Below, one piece after another: positions 51,001 through 58,188 of a stretch of DNA of 64,000 nucleotides. Position 1 is the first letter of the stretch. Every line of letters starts with the position of its first letter. Source of the stretch: JAWPMT01 sp965601475. Lineage in GTDB: Bacteria > Bacteroidota > Bacteroidia > Cytophagales > Cyclobacteriaceae. The stretch covers positions 5,270,001 to 5,334,000 of the forward strand of contig OZ271832.1 in NCBI GenBank assembly GCA_965601475.1, read 5' to 3'. Below the pieces are notes generated by a model. The model was not told the origin of the DNA and made no database searches. It saw nothing but the letters and a program-made list of their open reading frames with translations. A program made the position numbers and the translations under genes.

Positions 51001-53425
51001 CATTGCAGGTGCCAATGATCCAAGCTTTACCATTGCGGAGCTTTCAGTATCTGACGAAGGCGAGTATACCTGCCGTATCTCCAACCCGGGAGCACCATTG
51101 CTCACCCTGACCCGAAACACCATCTTCCTGGAAGTGAATGAGGCACCAACGTCAGTCATACTTGACAACACCACGATAGCAGAAAACCAACCCACAGGCA
51201 CATTGGTGGCCAATCTCACTGCTACAGATCCGGATGAGGACGAAACCTTTACCTTTAGTTTGTCGGGCACGGACGCGGCCAGCTTCCAGGTTGAAGGCAA
51301 TGAACTGCAATCAGCGGAGGCCTTTAACTTTGAAAGCCAGTCGGTCTATTCTGTCACGGTTACGGCGACGGATTTCGGCGGTCTCGCGGTTTCCGAAGAC
51401 TTCACCATCACTGTGATCGATGAAAATGAGTCTCCTACGGCAGTGAACCTGGATAAAACCATGATAGCAGAAAATCAATCAGCAGGTACGGTGGTAGGCA
51501 CATTGACAGCCCCAGATCCCGATGACGGAGACACTTTCACCTTCAGCTTGGCAGGGGACGACGCTGCCAGTTTTCAACTGGCTGATGCAGAGCTCCAATC
51601 GGCGGAGGCCTTTGACTTTGAAGTTCAATCTAACTATTCAGTTACAGTCACGGTGGCAGATGAAGGAGGACTCACGATATCGGATGACTTCACTATCAAT
51701 GTGATCGATGAAAATGAGTCTCCTACGGCAGTGACCCTGGATAATACCACGATAGCAGAAAATCGATCAGCAGGTACAGTAGTGGGTACTTTGTCAGTTT
51801 CAGATCCCGATGGGGGAGACACTTTCACCTTCAGTTTGTCTGGGGATGATGCTACCAGTTTCCAGTTAGATGGTGCAGAGTTCCAATCAACGGAGGTGTT
51901 CGACTTTGAAGTTCAATCCAGCTATTCAGTGACAGTCACGGTTACAGATGAAGGAGGACTCGCGATATCGGATGACCTCACCATCACCGTGATCGATGAA
52001 AGTGAGTCGCCGATCGCTTTGGCTTTGGACAACGCCACGATTGTAGAGAATCGATCCAAAGGTAGTTTGGTGGGGAATTTGACAGCTATAGATCCGGATG
52101 CGGGAGACACTTTCAATTTCACTTTGTCCGGGGATGACGCTGCCAGCTTTCAGGTGGCTGGTGCTGAGCTGCAATCGGCAGACGTCTTTGACTTTGAAGT
52201 TCAATCCAGCTATTTAGTCACCATCACGGCGACAGATGAAGGAGGACTCACGATATCGGATGACTTCACCATCACTGTGATCGATGAAAATGAGTCACCA
52301 GCGGCAGTGACCATGGATAATGCCGCAATAGCAGAAAATCCATCAGCAGGTACAGTGGTGGGTACTTTGTCAGTTTCAGATCCCGATGTGGGAGACACTT
52401 TTACCTTCAGTTTGTCCGGGGATGACGCTTCCAGCTTTCAGGTGGATGGTGCTGAGCTGCAATCGGCGGAGGTCTTTGATTTTGAGGCTCAACCTAGCTA
52501 TTCTGTCACCATCACGGCTACAGATGAAGGAGGACTCACGATATCGGATGACTTTACCATCACTGTGATCGATGAAAATGAGTCACCTGTGGCTGTGGCT
52601 TTGGACAATACCACGATTTTAGAGAATCGATCCACAGGCACGTTAGTGGGGAAACTGACAGCCACAGATCCGGATGTGGGAGACACTTTCACTTTCAGTT
52701 TGTCCGGGGATGACGCTTCCAGCTTTCAGGTGGCTGGTGCTAAGCTCCAAACAGCAGAAGTGCTCGATTTTGAAATTCAGTCTAGCTATACGATCACGGT
52801 AACAACAACTGACGGGGGAGGCCTTACGGCCATAGCGGACTTCAATGTCACCGTGATCGACGAAAATGAAGCGCCTACCGACATTCTATTGGATGGGAAT
52901 GAGGTTTTGGAGAATCTCCCTGTGGGAACAGTCATTGGTGATCTCACGGCAACGGATCCAGATGCTGGAGATACTTTCTCGTTCACCATCGCGGACGACA
53001 CACCAACCTTTCAAATTGTGGGTTCCGAACTACAAACTGCCAGGGTTCTTGACTTTGATATAGAAAGTGAATTCGAAGTACTGATTGAGGTGAGTGATGC
53101 TGAAGGTTTGACCCTGCAGAAAGCGTTCCTCATCGTCGTATTGGATGAGGTAGCATTGTCAGCAACAATGTTAGAGACCCAAGCCATTCGCATCTATCCC
53201 AATCCATCAAGTGGACGATTCAATCTTGAGTGGCCTTCAACACTGAAGGTGTTTGAATGGCTGATTACCGACCTATCCGGTAATGCCTTGATGGGATCAA
53301 CAGATGTGGGACTTCCGAGGGCTCTATTTGAGGTGGATGTCTCAGCATTAGCCAATGGAATTTACGCGCTCCAGCTCAGGACGAACGAAGGAACATTCAC
53401 GAAGCGGCTGGTACTGTCAAGATGA
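48095..53425 (+). CDS. Giant T9SS-secreted surface protein with leucine-rich and cadherin-like repeats
   Basis: The protein has 1776 residues from the ATG at 48095 (signal peptide MIKKILFANALGIWLSTFGF), preferred over a TTG at 48044. Domains in order: a jelly-roll MAM-like domain (about 25-205), two CARDB-like beta domains (about 207-305 and 445-548) with a beta-rich segment between, a plant-type LRR block (about 549-912, units like LNLTANNLVGAIPNEIGDLS), an Ig-like domain with a Cys (about 928-1010), seven cadherin-like repeats (about 1015-1685, DENESP ... DPDVGDTFTFSLSG) and a T9SS type A sorting domain (about 1692-1776). It is likely an adhesin or matrix protein at the cell surface. Confidence 0.9.
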   Translation: MIKKILFANALGIWLSTFGFAFQQEPITTFPYLETFDSNGGALPADWTITEEDSWSWIINSGVTIFPGTGPNTDHTTFESTGDGFFMHTAILSSVTSGSIARLKTPEIDLSGIAAPTLLFHYHMFGSNIGTLQVNVLSEGETVTTTLLEITGQQHASGDEPYSQAEVFLEAFRDQVISLEFAGSAVGGFNNQIAIDDVRLEESTRDLALIDIPFPGTDVFGEDVVVIEIQNQSLEALEVETFQVSYFVDETLAATETLTASLIPEEVLSYTFQTTFDFSNSGSQRIRAEVELAGDREATNDAFEKVVVNTPFIGNYTMTQNAPGVGVFGLPIFGTETLEVFLQKSDEDHRTFSATYLGGESTDFTFIILPNFIDGTAEAFFQEQEVAEVVCEASGLPVVLQPADLPGILDLNDDDTFTMTLEENANDCGIADATFTLVKDAIGPDLVVEEVLGPLNGELNAASPVSFIMRNVGPIGVAAPAVSIVLDGVEVIRETVGQPVAAGQSIAYTTTATLDLSAPQSFDLEVVLEAARDINLENNALAVRLDNFERQALEALYHAWSGDEWTDNTHWLSDAPLGSWFGVEVNGDNRVTELNLTANNLVGAIPNEIGDLSHLTFLGLDFNALAGNLPASIWDLTLLTVLSMEGNSLDGHILPDIGSLNNLEYFNVSDNDFSGSIPEELGALAELEVLFLNDNDFSGEIPAAFGDLSKLVVADLDRNQLTGEIPSALGNLSNLKELDLNQNQLVGSIPTELGNLGALEFLDLGANGLSGLIPLSLADLGNLKVLLLAGNNLSGGIPPELGSLVDLERLELSNNQLIGNIPSELGNLGRLDQLNFDNNQLSGPIPSELGALSNLVDLELQSNSLEGAVPQELTDLINLRRLNLSRNHLTSLPTFDNGTLGGLEFFEAQENAFGFDALLPNISVLTEYTPQANVDEEETLTPNEVTSITLEVTERTALNEYQWLKDGTAIAGANDPSFTIAELSVSDEGEYTCRISNPGAPLLTLTRNTIFLEVNEAPTSVILDNTTIAENQPTGTLVANLTATDPDEDETFTFSLSGTDAASFQVEGNELQSAEAFNFESQSVYSVTVTATDFGGLAVSEDFTITVIDENESPTAVNLDKTMIAENQSAGTVVGTLTAPDPDDGDTFTFSLAGDDAASFQLADAELQSAEAFDFEVQSNYSVTVTVADEGGLTISDDFTINVIDENESPTAVTLDNTTIAENRSAGTVVGTLSVSDPDGGDTFTFSLSGDDATSFQLDGAEFQSTEVFDFEVQSSYSVTVTVTDEGGLAISDDLTITVIDESESPIALALDNATIVENRSKGSLVGNLTAIDPDAGDTFNFTLSGDDAASFQVAGAELQSADVFDFEVQSSYLVTITATDEGGLTISDDFTITVIDENESPAAVTMDNAAIAENPSAGTVVGTLSVSDPDVGDTFTFSLSGDDASSFQVDGAELQSAEVFDFEAQPSYSVTITATDEGGLTISDDFTITVIDENESPVAVALDNTTILENRSTGTLVGKLTATDPDVGDTFTFSLSGDDASSFQVAGAKLQTAEVLDFEIQSSYTITVTTTDGGGLTAIADFNVTVIDENEAPTDILLDGNEVLENLPVGTVIGDLTATDPDAGDTFSFTIADDTPTFQIVGSELQTARVLDFDIESEFEVLIEVSDAEGLTLQKAFLIVVLDEVALSATMLETQAIRIYPNPSSGRFNLEWPSTLKVFEWLITDLSGNALMGSTDVGLPRALFEVDVSALANGIYALQLRTNEGTFTKRLVLSR
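51140..53146 (+). repeat. Seven 288-bp direct repeats (cadherin-like domains)
   Basis: The repeat start codon (the GAG or GAA of E-x-P at the domain boundary) falls at 51140, 51428, 51716, 52004, 52292, 52580 and 52868, exactly 288 bases apart each time; only the last unit is shorter by nine bases. Middle units share long near-identical DNA, for example GGAGGACTCACGATATCGGA, indicating recent duplication or gene conversion. Confidence 0.93.
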
Positions 53426-53446
53426 TACTGTAGTCATCTCCCCCTC

Positions 53447-53674
53447 ATGATTCCTTATAAATCTACAGGCAAAAAGCTTTCAGGTGTCGCAGGCTACGAA
53501 CTGGGCGAAGACTTCATCAAGGTGCAATTTAGAACAGGTAGAACCTACCGATATCCTGTTTTGCTCAACGGACGACAGACTATCAGGCACATGCATCGGC
53601 TAGCTCTAAAGTCAAGGGGGCTTAGTACGTTCATCGCTCGCAACAGGAGCAATCTAAGGTTCTTGAGGGCTTAG
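53447..53674 (+). CDS. Small KTSC-like protein
   Basis: The gene encodes 75 residues, 21 bases after the giant surface protein. The region VAGYELGEDFIKVQFRTGRT, followed by YRYP, resembles the KTSC fold (beta strands and the V-x-F-x-x-G-x-x-Y-x-Y pattern), though the terminal K-T-S-C motif is absent. The C-terminus is basic (IARNRSNLRFLRA). KTSC proteins are small cytoplasmic proteins of unknown role, sometimes tied to lysyl-tRNA synthetase. It could be an ordinary housekeeping protein; no link to neighbours is evident. Confidence 0.6.
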   Translation: MIPYKSTGKKLSGVAGYELGEDFIKVQFRTGRTYRYPVLLNGRQTIRHMHRLALKSRGLSTFIARNRSNLRFLRA

Positions 53675-53777
53675 TCTGTCAAAAGGACATTCGAATACGC
53701 GTGATCGAACAGGAGATAGCTCGAAATCCTGGTCAATCAATCATGATTTGGCGTTCATTGCGTCAAAATCAAGTTAC

Positions 53778-54530
53778 ATGACAAGATCAATCGTTGCAAC
53801 GCTCATTGTTGCCCTAAGCACAGGCTTAGCTTTTGCCCAGGAACCAAAGATGTCCCAGGTTGATGTACGCCTGGACCTTTCTGGTATTGTACTCAAAACC
53901 CTCGGCCCAATCATTTCCGATGAGGAGATCACTTCGTTCAAAGTCAAGCGATGGTTCATTCCTGGATTGGCAATCACGAGACCTGTCAATAAGAAAGTGG
54001 TGGTGGGCCTGTCACTGACGCCGGCCTACAAAGTTGAAATGGAAGAGCAATGGGGTCTTAGCAATCAACCTTTGGATGGCGATCTCGAACTCAACTACAG
54101 CACCCCGTTTATCATCGCTCTAAATGGCCAGTACTACCCCTTCCGGAAAGGGCTCTTCCTTGGTGCTGGTGTGCAATACCTTAGCAAGTCTGATTACGAA
54201 ATGAGACTCACTCCGGTGGGCCAGAACCTGATTGTTGGGGGTAGTCCCTATGCCTCCGCAGCGAGGGGTGAATGGAATTACAAATCTGCCCTTGCTCCAG
54301 CATTGTCCCTGGGCTATACCCAGAAGTGGAAAGGTGGATGGGTTGCTGAATTCAGTTTTCAGGTGCCGATTTTCTCAAGTCCTTATCATGAAGACATTTC
54401 GGTTGAACTGGATAACGGCGATACCATCGCTGAGCAAGATCTGCGGTTTGCGCAGCAACGCATAAGAGACGAAGTATTCTACTATCCGGTTCAGCTAAGA
54501 ATTCAGATCGGAAGGACATGGTTCAATTAG
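53778..54530 (+). CDS. Predicted outer-membrane beta-barrel protein
   Basis: The protein has 250 residues from the ATG at 53778 (signal peptide MTRSIVATLIVALSTGLAFAQ); a TTG at 53748 is less likely. Strands such as TPFIIALNGQYYPFRKGLFL and FSFQVPIFSSPYHEDISVEL, and the end VQLRIQIGRTWFN with a C-terminal aromatic-rich strand, mark a small outer-membrane barrel. I recognise no family. The stop (TAG 54528-54530) overlaps the converging stop of the AraC gene (54527), so both 3' ends meet without a gap. Confidence 0.75.
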   Translation: MTRSIVATLIVALSTGLAFAQEPKMSQVDVRLDLSGIVLKTLGPIISDEEITSFKVKRWFIPGLAITRPVNKKVVVGLSLTPAYKVEMEEQWGLSNQPLDGDLELNYSTPFIIALNGQYYPFRKGLFLGAGVQYLSKSDYEMRLTPVGQNLIVGGSPYASAARGEWNYKSALAPALSLGYTQKWKGGWVAEFSFQVPIFSSPYHEDISVELDNGDTIAEQDLRFAQQRIRDEVFYYPVQLRIQIGRTWFN

Positions 54531-55654
54531 GCGGTACGAGCGATCTCAGTGATTTGCTTGCGATACTCTGAGGGTTTGACGCCGGTAGCCTTCTTGAATG
54601 CCGTGTTGAAAGTGGAGCTCGACTGAAAACCACATTCCGACGCTAATCCCATCAGCGTGATATTGGTCGAAGATGGATCACTCAACCTCTTTTTCACCAT
54701 ATCTACGCGAAAGGCGTTGACGAATTGATAAAATGTCAGTTTTCTTTCCTGGTTAATGGCCGCTGACAAATAGCGCGGAGAAATGTCCAATAGTTTGGAT
54801 AGATCGTTGAGCGTGAAGTTGGGATTCGTGTACTGGGGATCAGTATTGAGTAGCGCTTCTGCTTTTCCTATGATGTCCTGGGCTTGTGCGCGATCAAGTT
54901 GTAGCTTGGGCTGACTGCTGGCTACTTCAATCTGCTGAAAAGCCGGGGGTGGTAGGTGAAGACTTTTCCATGACAGGTAATTGACCTGGAAAGACCAGAT
55001 CAGTACATAGTTGAGGCGGATGATGGCGGGAACCGGGCCCACAAGACCTTCATACAATGCTGTGCTTATGACCAGGACATAGATGATAGCAAAGGCGACC
55101 AATGTGTTCTTGGCCCAGTGGAAAGAGACACTTTCCAGGGTCGATAGTTGATCGACTATGTGTTGCTGATGCCTGTTGAGCAATCGAAAGGAGAACACGA
55201 AGTAGGTGACAATCTGCACATTGAAAATGAGAAACATGAAGTTGTGAATTCCTTCATGAACTGCTGGGGAAAACACGTCAAACAGATAGTAAGCAAGCAA
55301 GGCCACCGAATAGGCTATCGGGGGGGTGTAGTGCCAAAGGTCCCGCCTGCCAAGGCGGTGTTGCCTTGTGATACTGGCAAAATAGAAATATAGCGTGGGA
55401 CCTATCAGCAGGAGAGAAGCATTGGAAAAGTCTTGAAAAAAGTACAGTATCTCCGCATGTCCTGTAAAGATGATGACGGTATTGAGGATGTTGATGATGA
55501 ACACAATAAGCAATAGGGACAGGAGCCTATTGGCCTTACGCTCCTGACCAGGTCTTGACCAGAGCCGGAAGGCCAGGAAGATCGCCTGGAATGCCGCCCC
55601 GAAATTGAGCAAGACGGCAATTGTAGCAAGTGTGTCAATGGTTTGTGTACTCAT
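54527..55654 (-). CDS. Membrane-anchored AraC-type regulator
   Basis: This 375-residue protein has about seven membrane helices (10-235) and a C-terminal AraC domain (about 265-370): LNDLSKLLDISPRYLSAAIN and ITLMGLASECGFQSSSTFNT, then FKKATGVKPSEYRK. It has the same layout as the regulator at 22560 but a different sequence. It lies 36 bases downstream of the chemoreceptor gene in the same direction, and they may share a transcript. The sensed signal is unknown. Confidence 0.88.
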   Translation of the reverse strand: MSTQTIDTLATIAVLLNFGAAFQAIFLAFRLWSRPGQERKANRLLSLLLIVFIINILNTVIIFTGHAEILYFFQDFSNASLLLIGPTLYFYFASITRQHRLGRRDLWHYTPPIAYSVALLAYYLFDVFSPAVHEGIHNFMFLIFNVQIVTYFVFSFRLLNRHQQHIVDQLSTLESVSFHWAKNTLVAFAIIYVLVISTALYEGLVGPVPAIIRLNYVLIWSFQVNYLSWKSLHLPPPAFQQIEVASSQPKLQLDRAQAQDIIGKAEALLNTDPQYTNPNFTLNDLSKLLDISPRYLSAAINQERKLTFYQFVNAFRVDMVKKRLSDPSSTNITLMGLASECGFQSSSTFNTAFKKATGVKPSEYRKQITEIARTA

Positions 55655-55690
55655 ACCCAGCGGGGGACGAAGTTATCAAAAACTGGCAGG

Positions 55691-57598
55691 TTAGGATTCT
55701 TGCTCCTTGGCCAATTGGTACTGAGCGATTTGCGATTTGAGTCGATCTAAGACTCGGATGACTTCCTGACTCTTTTGGGCGTGGTTGTCCATTCCGTTGG
55801 TTAGCTCTGCGGAAGAGGCGGCGACTTCGGCTGCTCCGGCAGCTGATTCTTCCGCGATCACCACGATGCCCTCTATGATGGACATGATGTTCTTCAGGTC
55901 CGTTGTTTGCTTGTGTGTCGTGGTCACTATCTTCTCTGACCAATCCAGTGTGTCCTTCGATGCCGCTTCTATCTTTTGGAAGGTGGAGATACCTGTTTGT
56001 GTGGCTTTCTCACCAGCTTGCACATTTTCCTTCATTTGCTGCATTAGTTGGCTCGTAGCAGTGGTTTCTTCTTGAATGCTGCTAATGATCTGTTCGATTT
56101 CCTTGACAGAAGTATCAGACGCTTCGGCAAGTTTTCGGATTTCGTTAGCTACCACAGCAAAACCTCGTCCGGCATCACCGGCTTGAGCGGCTTCAATTGC
56201 AGCATTCAGGGCCAATAGATTGGTCTGAGCCGCGATTTCCTTGATAATACTTAGAATTCTGGTGATCTCCTGCGAACGTTGCGTTAGCGCATCAACCGAT
56301 GCACTTGTAGCTTCGGAGTTCTGAAGTATTTCCTGCATATCCGATCCCACCTTTTCAATTAGAGAGGTTCCCTGGCCGCTCATATCAACCCCTAGTCGGG
56401 CCTTTTCATTGATTCTTTGTGCCTGTTGACCCATGTCATCGGAGGACTTTACGATTACTTCCATCAGCGCCGAGGATTCATCGACTTTAAGTACTTGCGA
56501 TTGCGATCCGCTACTCATTTCATGGATAGAGGCCGAGATTTCCTCAGCGCTGAACTTCATCTCCTCTGTGGAAGCGCGCATTTCGACCGTGGATGTTGTG
56601 ACGATGTTCAACTCACGTAGGATGTCAAGGAGCAGGGCATTGAGATTGTTCAATGTCAGGTTGAAACTGTTCTTAATGAGCAAGATGTCTCCTTTTGCCT
56701 CGGTCTCATACCGATGAGTCAGATCCCCGGTGACCATCCGATCAACAATGGCGCTGATAACCGTGGCAGGGGTAGAAATAGAGTCAAACAAGGCGTTGAT
56801 TGACTGACTGAGGACTTTCCATTTTCCCTCTTTCTTTTCCACATCAATTCTGGCTTTGAAATTGCCAGAATCGACAGCCTCTTTCAGGACAAGGTTGACG
56901 TCATCAAGAACAATCTGCAACTTGCCTTGCTGTGTTTCCAATGCCTCATTCTGTTCTTGAATTTCCTCGCTTTGCTTGATGATGGCGGACTCGCTGCGCT
57001 GGTTTTGCATAAGCAAAGAAGCAAGGCACGATATCAAAGAGAAAACAGAAACAAGATAAACCATTACGTTGAAGAGCTGATTGGTCGCCAACGAGGAGCT
57101 CTCTGGAAGATTGTACAGTTGGTTGGTGAGGGGTTGCAGAACTATAAATGCCATGTTGATTGCGATCGCGGAAAACAACAACCTCCGTTCGCGCATATCA
57201 AACACAACCCATGCAATCATGGAAAAAGCAAACTGCGAGAGGTAAAAGGAAGGAATCACCGCTTCACCAGGTGCTACCGCATGAGCGTGGCAGAAAGTAT
57301 TGGCCAGGGGTATATACAAAGCGATTAGGTATCGCGACGACCTGTGCTTGCCAAGGGCATTGAGGTATACTGCGAAGGCAGAAGCAAGAACTCCTGATAG
57401 TGGATAGAGGCTGAGTACCCAATCCTCGAAGAAAATGACCCCAGTGAAACTGAGACCAGCGATCAAAGTGACAAATACTGTCGCATTCGTAGCGTAGATT
57501 TTGATGAATTCGTAGTTGGACTGGGCGTGATTGGTGCCGGTTTTGAAAAACCTTTTAAGCGCTTTCCCGGCGAAAACCTGTTGGGTGATTGAGGACAT
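55691..57598 (-). CDS. Methyl-accepting chemotaxis protein
   Basis: The protein has 635 residues. The N-terminal part has about six membrane helices (about 25-200) and no periplasmic sensor domain; a coiled-coil linker and a HAMP-like region (about 285-340, RMVTGDLTHRYETEAKGD) precede a long MCP signalling hairpin with the highly conserved tip ALNAAIEAAQAGDAGRG near 460-485. It is thus a polytopic receptor such as an aerotaxis or energy sensor, or one coupled to gliding motility control. It lacks a C-terminal CheR-docking pentapeptide. No Che or motility genes are nearby. Confidence 0.9.
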   Translation of the reverse strand: MSSITQQVFAGKALKRFFKTGTNHAQSNYEFIKIYATNATVFVTLIAGLSFTGVIFFEDWVLSLYPLSGVLASAFAVYLNALGKHRSSRYLIALYIPLANTFCHAHAVAPGEAVIPSFYLSQFAFSMIAWVVFDMRERRLLFSAIAINMAFIVLQPLTNQLYNLPESSSLATNQLFNVMVYLVSVFSLISCLASLLMQNQRSESAIIKQSEEIQEQNEALETQQGKLQIVLDDVNLVLKEAVDSGNFKARIDVEKKEGKWKVLSQSINALFDSISTPATVISAIVDRMVTGDLTHRYETEAKGDILLIKNSFNLTLNNLNALLLDILRELNIVTTSTVEMRASTEEMKFSAEEISASIHEMSSGSQSQVLKVDESSALMEVIVKSSDDMGQQAQRINEKARLGVDMSGQGTSLIEKVGSDMQEILQNSEATSASVDALTQRSQEITRILSIIKEIAAQTNLLALNAAIEAAQAGDAGRGFAVVANEIRKLAEASDTSVKEIEQIISSIQEETTATSQLMQQMKENVQAGEKATQTGISTFQKIEAASKDTLDWSEKIVTTTHKQTTDLKNIMSIIEGIVVIAEESAAGAAEVAASSAELTNGMDNHAQKSQEVIRVLDRLKSQIAQYQLAKEQES

Positions 57599-57785
57599 AA
57601 GTGTGTATGAATGAACAAGTAGATGAATACATCTTGGCCTTCATGAGTAACAGATCTCCACAATAGCAATGGGCTCAAGTGTGAAGATAGGTGTGACTAT
57701 TAATTATTTGGGTCTGGAGATGCGGTTTTGCATGAATTCATCGATGAAAAGGAAATGATTGACCCTGGAACCGATCAAATATATT

Positions 57786-57844
57786 ATCTATAATGTAGAT
57801 GAAATCAAATCGAATTTGGTTATAATTACATCTACATTATAGAT
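57786..57844. promoter_or_regulatory. Perfect 16-bp inverted repeat, probable PadR operator
   Basis: ATCTATAATGTAGATG (57786-57801) is repeated in exact inverted form as CATCTACATTATAGAT (57829-57844), centred 38 bases before the PadR start at 57853. Each half is itself nearly palindromic (ATCTA...TAGAT). The spacing between half-sites (27 bases) fits two bound PadR dimers. It lies in the region between a chemoreceptor gene and padR and probably mediates autoregulation. Confidence 0.65.
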
Positions 57845-57852
57845 CTAATGAG

Positions 57853-58188
57853 ATGAGTAAAGGCTATCTGGGGGAATTTGAAGAGTTAGTACTTCTAATG
57901 ATTGCTAAATATGAGGATCAGGCTTATGGCTTATTGATCTGTGATGAGATTGCCAAGCATACCGACCGCACTGCCACCATTGGAGCCGTTCATGCCACGA
58001 CGGTAAGACTGGAGAAAAAGGGCTACATCGAAACAACGCTTGGGGGTGCTACAGCCGAACGGGGTGGTCGCAGAAAGCGCCTGATCAGGATTACGGCTCT
58101 GGGTAAGCAGGTGCTCGTGAATAGTCGGGATATGAAATTGCGACTTTGGCAGCAGATACCTGCGCTCAACCCTACGACATCATCATGA
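57853..58188 (+). CDS. PadR family transcriptional regulator
   Basis: This 111-residue protein is a typical short PadR/phenolic-acid-decarboxylase-type winged-helix repressor: helix GEFEELVLLMIAKYEDQAYG, recognition helix HATTVRLEKKGYIETTLGG, wing GGRRKRLIRITALGKQVL, and a short C-terminal helix with no large dimer domain. Many sense xenobiotics. The stop is coupled by ATGA (58185-58188) to an FtsX-type permease gene. This regulator-permease pairing is frequent in Bacteroidota and Acidobacteria, and the upstream palindrome at 57786 fits autoregulation. Confidence 0.9.
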   Translation: MSKGYLGEFEELVLLMIAKYEDQAYGLLICDEIAKHTDRTATIGAVHATTVRLEKKGYIETTLGGATAERGGRRKRLIRITALGKQVLVNSRDMKLRLWQQIPALNPTTSS

